Assembly: GCA_021234155.1 (NCBI GenBank)
Contig: JAJEKV010000046.1
Span: forward strand, 4,256,665 to 4,320,664
From: Isoetes taiwanensis
Lineage: Eukaryota; Streptophyta; Lycopodiopsida; Isoetales; Isoetaceae
Reading direction: 5' to 3'
Length of the DNA stretch: 64,000 nt
The notes beneath the pieces were generated by a model, which was given only the letters and a program-made list of their open reading frames with translations, was not told where the DNA came from and ran no database searches. Of the stretch, positions 1-12,190 are shown piece after piece. Every line of letters starts with the position of its first letter. Within the stretch, counting starts at the first letter, position 1. A program made the position numbers and the translations under genes.

Positions 1-221
1 TACTCCATCATTCTTCACAATCCACATAGCAACTTTGGTCTCGGATCGTTTGTTTTGTCATACCTATTCAATTTAATTATATTGTCATAACTTTGAAAAA
101 TTAGCCATAGAAAACTTACAGGAAAAAAACTACAAATAAACTAGAAACAAACTAACAAACAAACTACAAACTAACTAACAAACAAACTACAAACAAACTG
201 ACCTTTTATACGACTCAGGGT
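1..221. repeat. AT-rich flank with ACAAACTA-type simple repeat
   Basis: Roughly positions 127-200 are an imperfect short tandem repeat built from ACAAACTA/ACTAACAA words. No coding signal is seen. The stretch lies immediately beyond the stop codon of the recombinase relic on the minus strand. Confidence 0.6.
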
Positions 222-1543
222 TTACTGTGGATCGTGAACTGTCATACCAACATCAATTGGAACATTTGCCCTAGCCAACCTACTAACAACAGAACTTCGA
301 CCTGATTTTCCAGAAAAATTCCATTCCACTCCAATACTACGCGACATGTACTTCATCCAGCCACCTAAGACTTTGGCACTAACCCTGTGTTTCTTATTGT
401 ACCATGCCTGCAAATACAACAAGAATTAAAATATATAATTACAAGGAAATAAGCAGAAAATCTAAGATACTTACATCACTTTTTGGAGAATTAATGGCCT
501 GCATGAAGACAAACCTTTCTCTCGACTCATTCTCATGTCATTACCACGGAAGATATCTCAATAGACATTCGAAAGTAAAAAATCACATCCAATTCATAGC
601 ACTTCATTGGCAGCCTAAAACTTTCTTCCTCGATATTTAGTCATTGATACATCATAATTTTTGCTTAACCTCTCATTTGTATTCCAAACATTCGCGCACC
701 ATCTATATTGAGAATGTGAAATTCACCACTAGCTTGTATAGCTCTTCCCTTCCTCTAATTGCAAAACGAGTAACACAATAAAACATAAACCGAATGTAAT
801 GTAATCCTCGATACTATGGGAGAATGGTCAATATCGCCTAACAAAAGCTTGCTTTCGATGTAAGCTAATCCTCCACTTTTTCCTTTTACCACGATTCCAG
901 GAGTAAGTTTCGACCTCCTCATTGTAGCAATGCAAAGCCTTCCTAGCATTGGAAAATATTGGACTTTCTCTTATATCAAATGCAATTTCTTCCACACACT
1001 GTCATTCCAATCGATTTCTTGAGCCTCCTAATAATTGCACCAAACTTTGAACATATCCTGCTTGAGACTAAAAGAAGAAACAATACATTAGCACAAAAGA
1101 AATAAACTATACACACAACTTATACGTCAGGGTTGGGTACAAACCACCTTTAATCTTGCAAACTTGTAAGATAAACCATTTCAAGCATCCTAGAAAATTC
1201 AATGATCTAACTCTTCAATTTTTTGTCAAGCTGGTAAGCCTCTTTTGATCCTCCATGCATCAAATGCGTGTTAAAGCCCATTCAATCTTATCAAACTTTG
1301 AATGAACTTCCTTCACAAGTTGCTCATCAAGTTCCAAAACTCTTGACTTTCGAACTCTCACGGACAATATTCTCGAGGCAGATTCTCCTTATCGGACTCG
1401 CATGCAAATAATGCAGGCATCTTTTCAATATCATTTATGTACTCCTTCAATTCCTCTTCGCCAAACTCCTTGGAAAGGTCGGCCTCAAAGTTATCGTCTA
1501 CATCATCGTCTCCTTGATCGAAAAAGCAATCTACACATCCCAT
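222..1543 (-). pseudogene. Degenerate KIAA1958/Crypton-type tyrosine recombinase
   Basis: Read on the minus strand from an ATG at 1543, this starts with an acidic segment (MGCVDCFFDQGDDDVDD). Pieces in several frames then follow the order of KIAA1958/ZMYM (DUF3504) proteins, which are derived from Crypton tyrosine recombinases. Around 1300-1180 are KFDKIEWAL, FDAWRIKRGLP and KKIEEL, like the N-terminal F..WR..RG domain. Around 850-800 is SKLLLGDIDHSP. In the last exon (222-407) are AWYNKKHRVSAKVLGGW, then SGKSGRSSVVSRL and ARANVPIDVG, matching the C-terminal catalytic arm (WY.....L, R box, AN/GVP). A 67-bp intron (474 to 408) has a GTAAGTAT donor and a TTTGCAG acceptor and keeps phase (SPKSD|AWYNKK). 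The histidine of the usual HxxR box is not visible, and there are several stops and frameshifts, so the copy looks dead. The family call rests on my recall of the motifs. Confidence 0.55.
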
Positions 1544-2389
1544 TTCTTGAGTTATCTCTAAATCAAAGGTAGATTTCTTTGAAACGGATATTCTTGACCT
1601 CAGGATGGTATTCCAGCCATAGCCGGACTAGAATGTACGTAAACTTTGAAAATATAAGGCAAAAGCACAAAAGGAGAAAATGTCGAGGCCATTATTACAA
1701 CCTTTCAAAGACAAGAACCTCGAAAAACCTGATAAAAGGAAGAAAGAATGTTAGAAACACAAAAACAGAAGAAAGCATAACAAGAAGAAAATCACCTAAA
1801 GCTCTTGGATCTTTCGTGCAAATAGCAAACTGGATGGATCTTTCGTCCAAGCGCCTTTAAATCGGCCAAAATTATAAGGATCTTTACACTATTATTTTGC
1901 CCGGCGCGAAGAGCGGCCCGGACGAACCAAGCAAGCAAGCAAGGGGGAAAAGTCCGGATGATGGGAGAGTATCACGCCGCGGCCGGGAGGGAAGAGAGGC
2001 CCTACCCGTTTTTCCACATGATTTCCCGTTACTCATGTCATCATTCCCATACGGATCTTGGTGGTTGTCACCAGCCTTCCTTGATTTCACTGAACGTTAA
2101 GTTCATGACTCAAATGATCTTAGAAGCAAAAAAACAAACAATACTTCGCTCTTGAGCCGCGGCCGGTATGCTAGGCGCCGCAGAAAACCTCTTCAAGCAC
2201 TCAGCCAAGGTCTTAGAGCACTATGTTGAAGCAGCGCCAAAGGCGGAGGTGCCCACAGCCAGAGATGGCCGCAGACGGAAGAAGAAAGGAAAAGAAAATT
2301 GTCCGGTAATTACTTTTTATATGGTGACATGGCACCGATGGCGGGCAGAATGCGGCTAACCTACCTTTCCGTTATACCAAAGTCCCCTT
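1544..2389. other. No gene recognised; GC-rich island
   Basis: Around 1900-2370 the sequence becomes GC-rich, which opens short overlapping frames on both strands; none has recognisable similarity. The stretch just before the 2390 hairpin contains GTTATACC and AAGTCCCCTT, which also pair weakly with sequence beyond the hairpin. Confidence 0.4.
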
Positions 2390-2447
2390 AGTCCCCTTGG
2401 GCCTTTTTCTGGCCTGTCTTTCCAGGCCAGAAAAGCCCAAGGGGACT
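2390..2447. repeat. Near-perfect 25-27 bp hairpin (foldback/MITE core)
   Basis: Left arm 2390-2416 begins AGTCCCCTTGGGCC; right arm 2423-2447 ends GGCCCAAGGGGACT-like in reverse complement. The loop is only 6 nt (TCTTTC). The arms differ by two single-base length changes in the C and T runs. Flanks extend weak complementarity (GTTATACC on the left, CTTATAC and GCGGTATA on the right), so the whole palindrome may reach about 2370-2468. It could be a small foldback transposon or a transcribed hairpin. Confidence 0.75.
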
Positions 2448-2615
2448 TTCCCTTATACAAGCGGTATAGATAATAATTGAAGACGATATTTGAGATTTGT
2501 ACTATTGAATGAGCTATGGTGATTATCGATTCGTTAGTCTTGAAAAGCAACAGAAATTCATGAAGCAAGCAAAGGGGTGAGATGTTATTTCTCCTTTTCC
2601 ATCGCATCAACCTTG

Positions 2616-2868
2616 TTCCATGGCGTCAATTCCTGTTCAATCAAGTCTCAACCTTTTTCCATGGCGTCAATGCCTGTTCAAGTCTTTTTGCGTCAACGCC
2701 CATTTGTATTCTTTTTATCCTTCAATGCGATTCAAAAGCAAACGGTTTTGCTCCTTCGGGTAGCAAAATTCCTAGTTACGTCTTCATCCGGTGCAAAACA
2801 AAGATCTATGGAATGCTAATCGCAGCAAAATTCTTAGTTACTGGTTCATCTGGTGCAAACAAAGATCT
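2616..2868. repeat. Two short imperfect direct-repeat pairs
   Basis: TTCCATGGCGTCAAT..CTGTTCA occurs at 2616-2639 and 2657-2680, a 41-bp period. A second pair of about 45 bp, starting AGCAAAATTC and ending AAAGATCT, occurs at 2762-2807 and 2824-2868. They create a 130-codon open frame on the plus strand that has no recognisable family and is probably not a gene. Confidence 0.55.
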
Positions 2869-2974
2869 GTTTGCCATGCACATGGAGGCAAACAACGATC
2901 CAAGGTTTCGTCACTATCAACTGCTCCAGTTCTGGTATGGTGGGATGCCTTTGGGAAGAAGGAAAACACCATAG

Positions 2975-3365
2975 CCACGAGCGAGAAAACAACTCCTCAA
3001 CCATGATATTGTTAGGGTAACTGGTCTGGTTTTGCATCTCCCGCGTTAGTAGCTCTCCATGTTCTTATGTCTCGAAAGCCTCGACTCATGTTGCTACTAC
3101 ATTGTTAATATTATTAATCTTGTATTTCAGGATACTATTTCCAAATATTCTGATTTAACAAATAAATCCTGAAATGAAGAGACATTTTCTTTTCAATTTC
3201 CCATGATACTCATTGAACGAGAGGGAGAAAATGAAGAGATCAAGTCTTTGAAGCCTCAGCTGAAGTGTGTAAAATCAAAATCTTTTCTATTTCTTTGATT
3301 TGGAATTGTCAGAATAATGCCAAAAAAACAAAAAAAAATCATGTAAGACATGCTAATAATTGATC
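2975..3365. other. No gene recognised
   Basis: AT-rich, non-coding. I see no repeat structure here. Confidence 0.4.
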
Positions 3366-5355
3366 AATTTCTGCAGACTTCAGATCTTTGGCAGTTTTCC
3401 ACAATGCTTCATATGCACCCCTAAGAGCCAACTTTTCTGATATGAGAGCCTTCAGCACTATTTTGCCTCGCCCATGGTAGAGGTCCAGCCTACAAAAATA
3501 GGGAGGCGAGTTAACACTTCATGGCTCAGAGATCAAATATCAAGGTATTAGAAGCCAATCCCACATTATCTCCAAAGGTCCGGCCGCCAAAGAGGGCTTG
3601 ATCCTCCTCCTGGCTTAGGTTGGATATCTGTTTGACAATTCTTGACATGCTAAAAATCAGCCTGCAGGAAAACCTGCATATAGAACCATGAATTTGTCAA
3701 GCAGAATCAAGGTGAAAAATAGAAATCTTCTGTCATAGTGGCTAGTTTATGTCATCTTGATATTCTTCATTGGCATAAATCATGATAGAGACTTACACAC
3801 CTCAGATTCATTTTCACGGCTAACATAGGATGAAAAGAAGACCATTGTAGATGATGCTTCCTCTATGCTTCTAGTGACACCCTTCCAGCCTGCCTTTTTC
3901 AAGCTCCTGCTGATGCAACTGCTGCTCTTGTCCATGCTAGAACAGTCTCATGGAGGCCGATGGTGTTGTTAAAGCAGAACACGGAAGACCCTTCACAAGG
4001 CACAATAGTTAGGCAATGTGATGTATGGCTTATGCAGCTGCTTACCAATTGATGAACCTATTGCTTCAATAGGCTTGCATTTACTTTCGCTCTTTAGTGG
4101 CCCCAAAGCAGTTGTTCGTTAAAGAGTTTACTGTTACAAGTGCTCATAGGACAAGTGGAGTGTCAGGCATATTCTAGTAAGATACTTTGCCGGGCAAATC
4201 AATAGCATGGTTGTGATTATCATCATCCACAAACCCATAGTCCAAAAAATAGCTGAGGTCCTGTCAATGCAGGGCCATATGAATCATATACTTGTTCTCC
4301 TTCCACATATGATTTATGTGCATAAAGTGAGGCAACCTTCAACTCTTCATCATATGCTAGAGCAGGACTCGTGTCCTGCTGAACTACTGTGGTTCAACAT
4401 ATCAGCCCAGGGAACTAATGAAATTGAAGGACCATGGCTCTCTGAAATCTGTGTTTATTCAGGAGAGAATATTAAAAGTAGGTTCTCAATAGGAATTTGG
4501 TAATGTACAAAAGCTACCTCTTCATCAAGTTCAGAAAATGCTCTACTGAGCAAAAATGGCAGCTGCCCAACGGACAGAGGCTTCAGTAATAAATCCTTTG
4601 CTTCCTGTACCTGCCGGTGCCAAATTGGAGGTACCAGCTGAGTAGAGCTTCATAGTCCTCCCTAGACAATGCAAGCATGTCAAATTTTCCATTTTCCAGT
4701 AAGATCACTAGAAGACATAAATATAGTGCACATGCCTGCATCTTTGCAGTCTTTGGTCAATAACATTAAGCATTGGTGAACCTGCAAGCCATTCCTTTCG
4801 TGTCCTCTACAATTAGCAAAATATTTAACCTTAGGTGAGCTGTTCAATATATGCAAGTCACATGACAACAAATTATCATACCTCTGGAGCAAGGGATGTC
4901 CCCAGCCATATCAAGATCACTTGGAAGAAGTGAAATATACGGATTCCAGAAGCTATCAGGCCACATGCACGCTCATAAAGCAGATGTAAACACATTCCTT
5001 GCCACCGAAGTGAGCTCTGACTTCTGCAAAAGTGGACCTATGCCGGGACAATTGGCTGCAGTCTGATTTAAGGAGATTATATTTCATGTGTAAGAACTCA
5101 TCGATAGGATAAAAACATCACTGTTTGGAACAGAACTAAGATTTGATCTACTTTAAAATATGCATCGAGTAAAATTTTTGCCCCAGAAAGAATGTGTAGA
5201 AACTCAAATGAGGTAGGTAAATAAGTTAAAACAAAACCTCTTCAGTAAGTAATGCTTCTCTTGGTAATGGTAACAAGGGGACTACCTTCTCGACTCCACC
5301 AGGACCAGCGACCATGCCATAGCCAGGAGCTTGAGAGCCTTTGGGAAACCTCTGC
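3366..5355 (-). pseudogene. SET-domain protein (RBCMT/SETD-type lysine methyltransferase) pseudogene
   Basis: Minus-strand exon-like pieces appear in the order of the RBCMT/SETD3/SETD4 protein-lysine methyltransferases. Near 5300 is GYGMVAGPGGVEK followed by LPREALLTEE, the SET start (GxGxxA..IxxG...L.xP). Near 5000-4930 are HLLYERACG and, one frame over, PDSFWNPYISLLPSDLD, the family's xxSFWxPYIxxLP signature. Near 4560 is LLSRAFSELDEE. Near 4400 is LVPWADMLNHSSSAGHES, containing the SAM-site NHS motif. Near 3480-3380 is LDLYHGRGKIVLKALISE, possibly from the helical substrate-binding C-terminus. One-base indels lie between ERACG and PDSF and just after the NHS motif, so this is a pseudogene or a poorly assembled gene. 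In this family the enzyme would methylate lysines on protein substrates. Intermediate exons between 3500 and 4300 were not resolved. Confidence 0.6.
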
Positions 5356-6989
5356 AGCGTGACATTGCATTTTGTGACTTAGATTTTGAAGCCACAGCCC
5401 AAACCTGCTAACCTTATCCTGTTGGGGATGCTGAAAGTTGTGATGTTATGAGAAAGGGTCTTGGATTGGAGCAAAGAAGGGCTGTTACTATCATTGTTTC
5501 ATGTAGACCCAGCAAGCGAATTGCAGAAAATTCGTCCTAAGAGAAGCAAAATCTTTCCTTCTCAAATTCTGCTTTTGGAAATGGCTAACATTTTTTTATC
5601 AAATAATGAACCAGATAGACCTAAATTTGAAAATAAAAACTTCCAAATTACTTTTGTTTTGCACATTGAACTAAAGCTATGTGTTTAATGTCATCATATA
5701 TTATTGTATGCTTTAGATGCTATTGCTCTATGTGCTATGTGGTCCCATATCCGATTCGTTTGTGAACGAAAATAATCATCAATTCAATTCTATTTGTATT
5801 TTGGGTTGCCCTTAGGGGCAAACCCTTATATGGGTTTGTGGCATATCGCGGGTATATGCTAGAATATGCCTAGGATATCTTACGTCCAAAGCCCGGTTTG
5901 TTCCCTGTAAACTAGCGGTCCACCGCATTACGGATCGAGGATGTTTCAACCAGGATAAGCGGCAAGGCGAATCCAAGCTGATCGACAGCAAATCTTAGCG
6001 GAACAATATGTTGGGCCACGTATATGGGTCCGATAGATGCGGCGGGAAGCATGACATTGCTCTGATTCGCGGCTCCAAGCGAAGCTCCTTCGTCTGCTCC
6101 CAGCTCTAGTATCAGACATACTCCATACAATTGCGGCTCCAAGTGAAGCTCCTTCATCTGCTCCCAACTATAGTATCACACATACTCCAACAAATGCTCC
6201 ACATATCCAATCTATTCCAATGATCCACTTTTAAGTTATTTGTATTTTCAAAACCCCGGTATTTGAAGATTCAAAGGTGGTTTGGTGGAAACCAACTAAT
6301 ACCTTTTCAAAGGATGGCGAGAAGAGAATGCCAACAAATAGGGGAGTCTAGTAGGTCGGGTTCTCATTGCCTCGATGATGAAATGGTACTTGCTTGTGCT
6401 TGTGTTTGTGGTGTTAGTGATTGTCAACCATGATTGTCAAACTTGGTGATCCATGTACTTACAACCTCAATTTGATCTTAAACTTGGTGATCCGTGTGGT
6501 GGAGTCGAGGAGAAGCGAGATGTTTCCAGCTAAGTTCAAGGTTCGAACATGTCAAATCTGCAATTTTGATTCATGTCCACATCGGCACTTTTAAAGAATC
6601 CGAGTTGACACTAGTAGGAGATGTTTCCAACAGAGCCCATGAATTTCTACAAAGCTTTCTTGACTCTCAATCATGTACCCTTTGCTCAAATGCGACTCAT
6701 TTTGCATGGCAATTTTAACATGATTCTATGTGGACTTATCATAGTTTTCTCGACTATTCATAACTTGCTTTTAGAATGAGTTAGACACTCTACCATAATT
6801 CCTCGATCTCCATGCATTCCTACAACTGCAATGATTTACTATCCCTCAAATGTTTAGTATTGAGCGGTAAGTTTTTGTAGCTCTTCGCCGAGGTTGTCGA
6901 AGAGAGAACCATTGTGGATTATGATTGACTTTGCACTATCCAACAAATTAGTTTCTGCAGAATCGAAGAAAATCGGCGGCTATTGCATC
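5356..6989. other. No gene recognised; contains a 57-bp direct repeat
   Basis: Low-complexity, mostly AT-rich DNA with short frames only. The one clear structure is the pair of 57-bp copies at 6069-6125 and 6133-6189, listed separately. Confidence 0.4.
6069..6189. repeat. 57-bp tandem duplication
   Basis: Copies at 6069-6125 and 6133-6189 both begin GCGGCTCCAAG and end CATACTCCA, separated by 7 bp, with a handful of substitutions. In one plus-strand frame the second copy reads AAPSEAPSSAPNYSITHTP, but no longer frame supports a gene. Confidence 0.8.
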
Positions 6990-7505
6990 ATAATAGCCAC
7001 GATCATGTCGGCGTAAGCTCTACCATTGCCTATCCATCCATTGCACCATGTGAAAGTTTGCGGTGAGCACATTGCCATTGCTCCGCTCAAATCCACGAAC
7101 CACCTATGATCCCCCTCCCACACCCGTCTCAATTTACGACCTTATTGCCTAGCTGAGAACTTTGCTACAAAGAGAAGCCCTGGCTCCCCTTTCACCACAT
7201 TCTTGCCCCGCTCTTTCCACTTAACAATTATCCAACGACCAAAAACTGCCCACTTAGTGAAAAAGAGACATTCAAAGAGGGCTTCCATGCAAGTAAGAAC
7301 TCTCCTTTAGCGAGAATCGGCCCGGTAGCTACAAGCACATTATAATCCGCCCCAAAATGTTGCTTGACTTTTGAACATCACCTTCTGGCACTTGTGCTCC
7401 GAAAACAACATAGATCCATGGAGCACTTAGATAAATAGAGGGACAACCTACTCCTTTCGCTTTGGGAAGAAGCCACTCCCCTAACATTCCAGAAAGAATA
7501 TTCAT
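6990..7505 (-). pseudogene. LINE endonuclease domain remnant
   Basis: The minus strand begins with ATG at 7505 and reads MNILSGNVRGVA, close to the MNILSWNVRG start of plant L1-type ORF2 (APE endonuclease). Downstream, in mixed frames, are SLYLSKCSMDLCCF and ADYNVLVATGP, and near 7060-7000 is TFTWCNGWIGNGRAYADM, the FTWxNG...R endonuclease-end motif. Frameshifts and stops make it non-functional. No reverse transcriptase follows on this strand. Confidence 0.6.
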
Positions 7506-8224
7506 GTGGGCGGAGTTGAGGGTGCTCCCATCAATGTTATTAAAAACCCGATTTTTTATTTTTAAAAGTACCTCTATAAAAATTCTCCGTTTTAAAGGAT
7601 TTTTATGATTTGCTATAGCCCAAAAAAGGGGGACCAAGCTGCTTTATTGGACGTATTTTACTCGCATTAACATGCACATTTTTGCTACAAGTTATAAGGC
7701 GTAACATGTGAACAAGTAAATCAGAAGCTTATGCTGCTATTAGAGACTATTAAGTTCAGAGATAAATAAGTTCAAGAATATCATATATTTGGATTAAAAA
7801 TCATAGTCTAGGGATTCTAAAGATTTTAAAAGATTTTTAAGTATTTTAAAGATTTTTAGCGTATTATTTTATTTTAAAGATTTTTTCCAAAATTTTACAA
7901 ATTTTAAAAATCTAAAAATTTTTTTAAGCGTCACGGATTTTGACGTACTTAACAACGTTGCTCCACATCCATCTCAATGGTCCCAGGAAGATTAACTGCA
8001 TCTGAGAGGTCTGCCCATCGTGTGCGACTAAGTGGCAAAGTGGAGCCTCCTCTACATTTCCACCCTTCCATTGTGTCACGGAACAATTGGCGGAGAGCCT
8101 CGCTTTGCCTCCACCCTCTCCATGTTATGAGCGGTTGGTAGTAGGCGAAGCTCCACTCTGCTATGCCACGGAGTCCATCTCCACTAGGATGTGTAAGCTT
8201 TGAGAGGCGGTAGAGCAAATTGTC
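7506..8224. other. No gene recognised; very AT-rich 7.5-7.9 kb
   Basis: Positions 7540-7930 are dominated by TTTTAAAGATTTT-type words. An 89-codon open frame on the minus strand (7949-8218) has no recognisable domain. Confidence 0.4.
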
Positions 8225-11200
8225 TGGCGACTTTCTTCAAATTAACTTTTGTCCGACCATCTATAGCTCTTTCCGTCGTTCTGTTTTGCTCTTGAATCGT
8301 TTGCAACTTAACTCTAGCATCGACACTAAAAATGGTGCGGTTGCACAATAGAGGCGGAGAGGCATATCAACATCCTTATCATTTGCATCTTTAAAGGATG
8401 TGGTGAGGAGAGCACAACTCGGGAAACGTGGTGAGGCGAAGAGGAAACATGAACATTGGCGGGCGATCACGCTTAACACGAAAAAATTTGCAAAGAGTTC
8501 AAGTTGTGGAAACAAATCGGCAAGTTGAGAACCATTCGATTAGTTGCAAATCAAATTTGAATATAGGGAACTTTGTTTGATGGCGAACTAGGAAGAGCTT
8601 GATACAAGGTAGGGAAACATAAATCTTGCACCGATCAACTATAGAATAAGCCGGTGAGTGCCCAAACCATTAGCAACACTCCAAAGGAAGTAGGGCACAA
8701 AGCGGTCGGTGGAAGATTTAAAATAGAAAACCAACAAGGCATCTTTAAAGCATTACTCATACCCGATCGGAAAGCCGAGGAGAATAAGGTTGGTATAACA
8801 TGTAATCACTCCACATAGGATCAACACCTCGAGCCACCAATTGATCAACAACGGCGGCATCATCAAGCGTAACAAAAAGGCGTTTTCAAAGCATTTTCAA
8901 GGTCGCGATAAGCGGGAGAAGACCAATCCTGCAAAGATGGGCTATCAACCAATAACCAAGCTTCCTAATATCCCAATCGCAGCGGTATAATGGCCCACCA
9001 CACCAAATGATATTAAGTTCTTGATACATCTCTTGTGCAAATCATGATCAATCCGCACCATTGTAGCGGATGCCATTAAAGTATCTCTATACATCTACGT
9101 TTGATGAAGACATCCACGGAGGCAATTCAAAATCAAGTTGACTCTCTTTGCGCTTTGAAGCTCACCAAGAAAACTACCAATATCTTTCCTATAATTCTGA
9201 ACCATCATATTAATAGCGGGGAGACTGAGCAATAAATGTCTTCCTTAATCTGAGACAAAATGCGTGATGTCTTGGCGTATCAATCTCTCATTACTCAATC
9301 TAGATTCTTGCCAAGGAGGAGCATTTTAGACAATGTTGCTGCTTTGCTATGAGGGAATGTATTGGGCCAAATTGGAAGGTCAACATATAGTCTATCTTAA
9401 ATTAGATTTTGCCAAGGCATATGACAATGTGGATTAGCAATTTTGAAAAAAAACCTCTTGACATTAGGCTTTGGTGTTGAGTTCACAGTGATGTTATGAG
9501 CTCCATATCTCATACGGCCCTCTTTGTGCTTTTTCAAAGGGACCCTCACTTTGTATTTTTCGGTTGGGCCTCCATTGTATTTTTGGTTGGTTGGGGCGTT
9601 CGCCCAAGGATGCCCATTAGCTCCACTTTTGTTCACAATAGTAGCTGAGGTCCTCCACGACTATTTGCTAAGGTCGAGCGAGGATAAGATGCGAGGATTG
9701 AGTATAGGATGGTTCGGGGGAAATTTGTGTCGTATGTTGATGACAAGTTTCTCTTTCTTATTAGCGATCGATAATCTTGAGAATGCAATGGTTCTTCTTG
9801 ATAGTTTCTCTTTAGCATCCGGAGTTTGGTTGGCCAAAGTGTTGCATTATGGGCCGCTTGATGGGGCTGTGCCTCCTTGTGTTGTCTGATTTTTCCTTGG
9901 AAGGTGCTTCCTTATGGGAAGGCTACTAAACTTCTTGATATTCTGTGGGCATTCATATTTACCTCCGTGCTTGGGGATATTATCATAGAAAGGTTTAAAG
10001 CATTTGTTTTGGTGGAATCTTGCTAAGCTCTCTCTCGCTAAGCGCAAATAAGCTGTTGCTAAGCATGTTTTAAGTAATTCCCACATCTATATGGCCTCTG
10101 CCCTCTGGCTTCTCGATCAAAATTTCAGGTGATTGTTACCATTGTCGTAATTTTATTTGGGGTGGGAATGAGAAGCATGTTTGTGGTCAAGGTTGCATAG
10201 TCCAAATGCACTAGGCCAAAATTCATACAGTGGTTTGGATATATGAGGACTTCCATCGTAGACTAAGATTCTGATTTCTAAGTTCATTTGGAGGATCCCT
10301 TAAGGATATGGTTGACTCATCACGGAGTGCAGTTGGTGAAGCGATCACTTGCACATTGTGTTCCTTTGGGAAAGCCGTTAAAACCTCTTCTTCCTTGGGA
10401 TCTCTTTTATCGGCTATGCCCTTTTCCTAATGCCTTCCCTTTTTGAAAGGCTTCACTGGAGTCTTGGAGACGCATCACCGGACCTTATTTCTTGTATTGA
10501 TCTTGTTGCATGTCATCAATTGAGTGCCCCTTGTTGATGGATACATGTGGAAAATAATCTTCCACTTTGTGACTCGGTTCATCCATTAACTTAGCGGGGA
10601 ATCTCGGCAGTTGCGGCATGGTATGATTCTGGCGATTCGCGCGACATGGTAAATCTTTCAAACAAAATTCTTATTGTCTCGATGGGAACAGACCTATTTG
10701 ACAAAAGGTTGCTAGTACTCTGTCATTGGTTGCTCGGAGGCTATTGAAAGGTGCATATGGATTTTCCACGAGTGTTCACGAGCATAGGCTTGTGAACTCT
10801 ATGTATAGACTTCCTTGTCAATGGTGATATCGTTTCGCCATCCACTAAGTGGTCCCTTCAGCTTCCACCTCCTAGTTGGAGGCGTATGTGGACTTGGGTT
10901 TGGGATAAACTACTTCATCCACGAGGTGGTGCTTTGGTGGCGATTCTTCACGGATGCCCTCGTGTGAATGTGCTTGTCCACGATTCCGATCCTCAGTGTC
11001 GGCGATTCCGCTCACTATGCAAGCAAAGGGACAGAGACTATTGAGCATTGTTTCTATTTATATGATCATCTCCAGCCTGTTCGGTCTTTGCCGCTTTCTC
11101 TTTCATGTGACATTGACAAGTCGCCAAGTGCTCTGGCTATTTATCCGGATACTTGAATAAGTTCGCGAATAAGCATTTCATTTAGCATCGGGATGGTTGT

Positions 11201-11497
11201 TGTGGTCCATCAGGCGAAAGAAGATTGTGTGTGTCTTTGAGGGGTTTGGATATTCCTCCCGCGATTTGTCCTCCGGGGCCGACAAGCTAAATTGCTAAGG
11301 CCTGCCATTGCTCTTCACTTGCTCGCTAAGCGGCGGTTGATATTTGAGTTCCATTTAAGTGTGTTGTCTTATGCATAGGCCGGTGGTTCTACTCAGTGGA
11401 TCATGATTATTCTCTGACATTTTATTCCCTACTGCATTTGTATCGGCTTTTGGCTTGGAGTTTAAATAAAGTTTGTCATCCTTAAAAAAAAAAAAAA
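8225..11497 (+). mobile_element. Degenerate L1-type LINE with poly-A tail
   Basis: Plus-strand pieces match plant L1-type ORF2 in order. Near 8270 is SFRRSVLLLNRL (endonuclease-RT linker). Near 9400 is LKLDFAKAYDNVD, the RT motif KLDFxKAYDxVxW. Near 9600 is GAFAQGCPLAPLLF, the RQGCPLSPxLF motif, followed by FTIVAEVLHDYLL. Near 9735 the YADDT box is eroded to RMLMTSFSFL. Near 10020 LAKLSLAKRK and near 10090 HIYMASALWLLDQNF fit the region after the RT. The element ends in a 14-A run at 11484-11497, which fixes strand and 3' end. The 5' boundary is uncertain. Multiple stops show it is inactive. Confidence 0.7.
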
Positions 11498-11699
11498 TCC
11501 TCGATCTTAATTATGCATAGCGACCTTTTACATTTTGTTACAAAGATGAACACTTTTCAAGATTAAGACCAACTTTTAGCTTTCAATTTACTAGGCAATT
11601 GATCTAGCATTTTGCAATTAGGCTACATCCATCGTGCTCTCACTCATTGATTACGTTCCGTAGCCTTATGAATCTCCAGCAAACTTATAATCTATTATA
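11498..11699. other. Short spacer, nothing recognised
   Basis: Follows the LINE poly-A tail and precedes the solo LTR. No feature is seen. Confidence 0.4.
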
Positions 11700-12190
11700 T
11701 TCACATCCAAAAGCATGTACAAACAAATCATGGAAGCTCGTAATACTTCAATTATCAATAGAAAAAACCCACCTGATAAGTTTTTCACCTCTGGACCCCT
11801 TGCAATTGCTTGATCCTCAACAGGATGACTTCTAGCTCCAAGAATTAAACTGCAGAAGAAGAAACATCGTGTAGTCAATTCTAAACCAACATCAATATTT
11901 CTATTCTTTCTCTCTCTAACATGGATGAATTTCAGTTTGATTAGACCCAATCTAAAAAGCTTATTAAAAAAAGGTTTCCAACAAAAGAAAAATCACCTAA
12001 AAAGGATCCTCGACCTTCGAGATATGATGCTTCAAGTTTCGACCACCAAGCTGCTTTCGAGAGAAATTGCTCATACGCCTCCCTAAAACCCTTATAGAAA
12101 CCTATCCCCCTTGCTTTGATAATGGATTTTGTATGTATTTGGCGCATGCCCTTATGTGTTATTGGCATACTACCCCAAATCACATAATGC
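11700..12190 (-). repeat. Solo LTR related to the 13.2-20 kb gypsy element, inverted
   Basis: The reverse complement aligns along its length with the LTRs at 13197 and 19590. Shared words in order are AGCATCATATCTCG, GGATTGGGTCTAATCA-like GATTGGGTCTAATCA, AATTCATC, GAATTGACT, TTGGA..TAGAAG and GCAAGGGGTCCA. It diverges considerably, so it is an older insertion or a related family. No gag or pol sequence adjoins it on either side. Ends are approximate. Confidence 0.6.

Noticed and set aside
1897-2359. Overlapping frames on both strands in a GC-rich island
   Set aside because: High GC removes stop codons; no frame has recognisable similarity.
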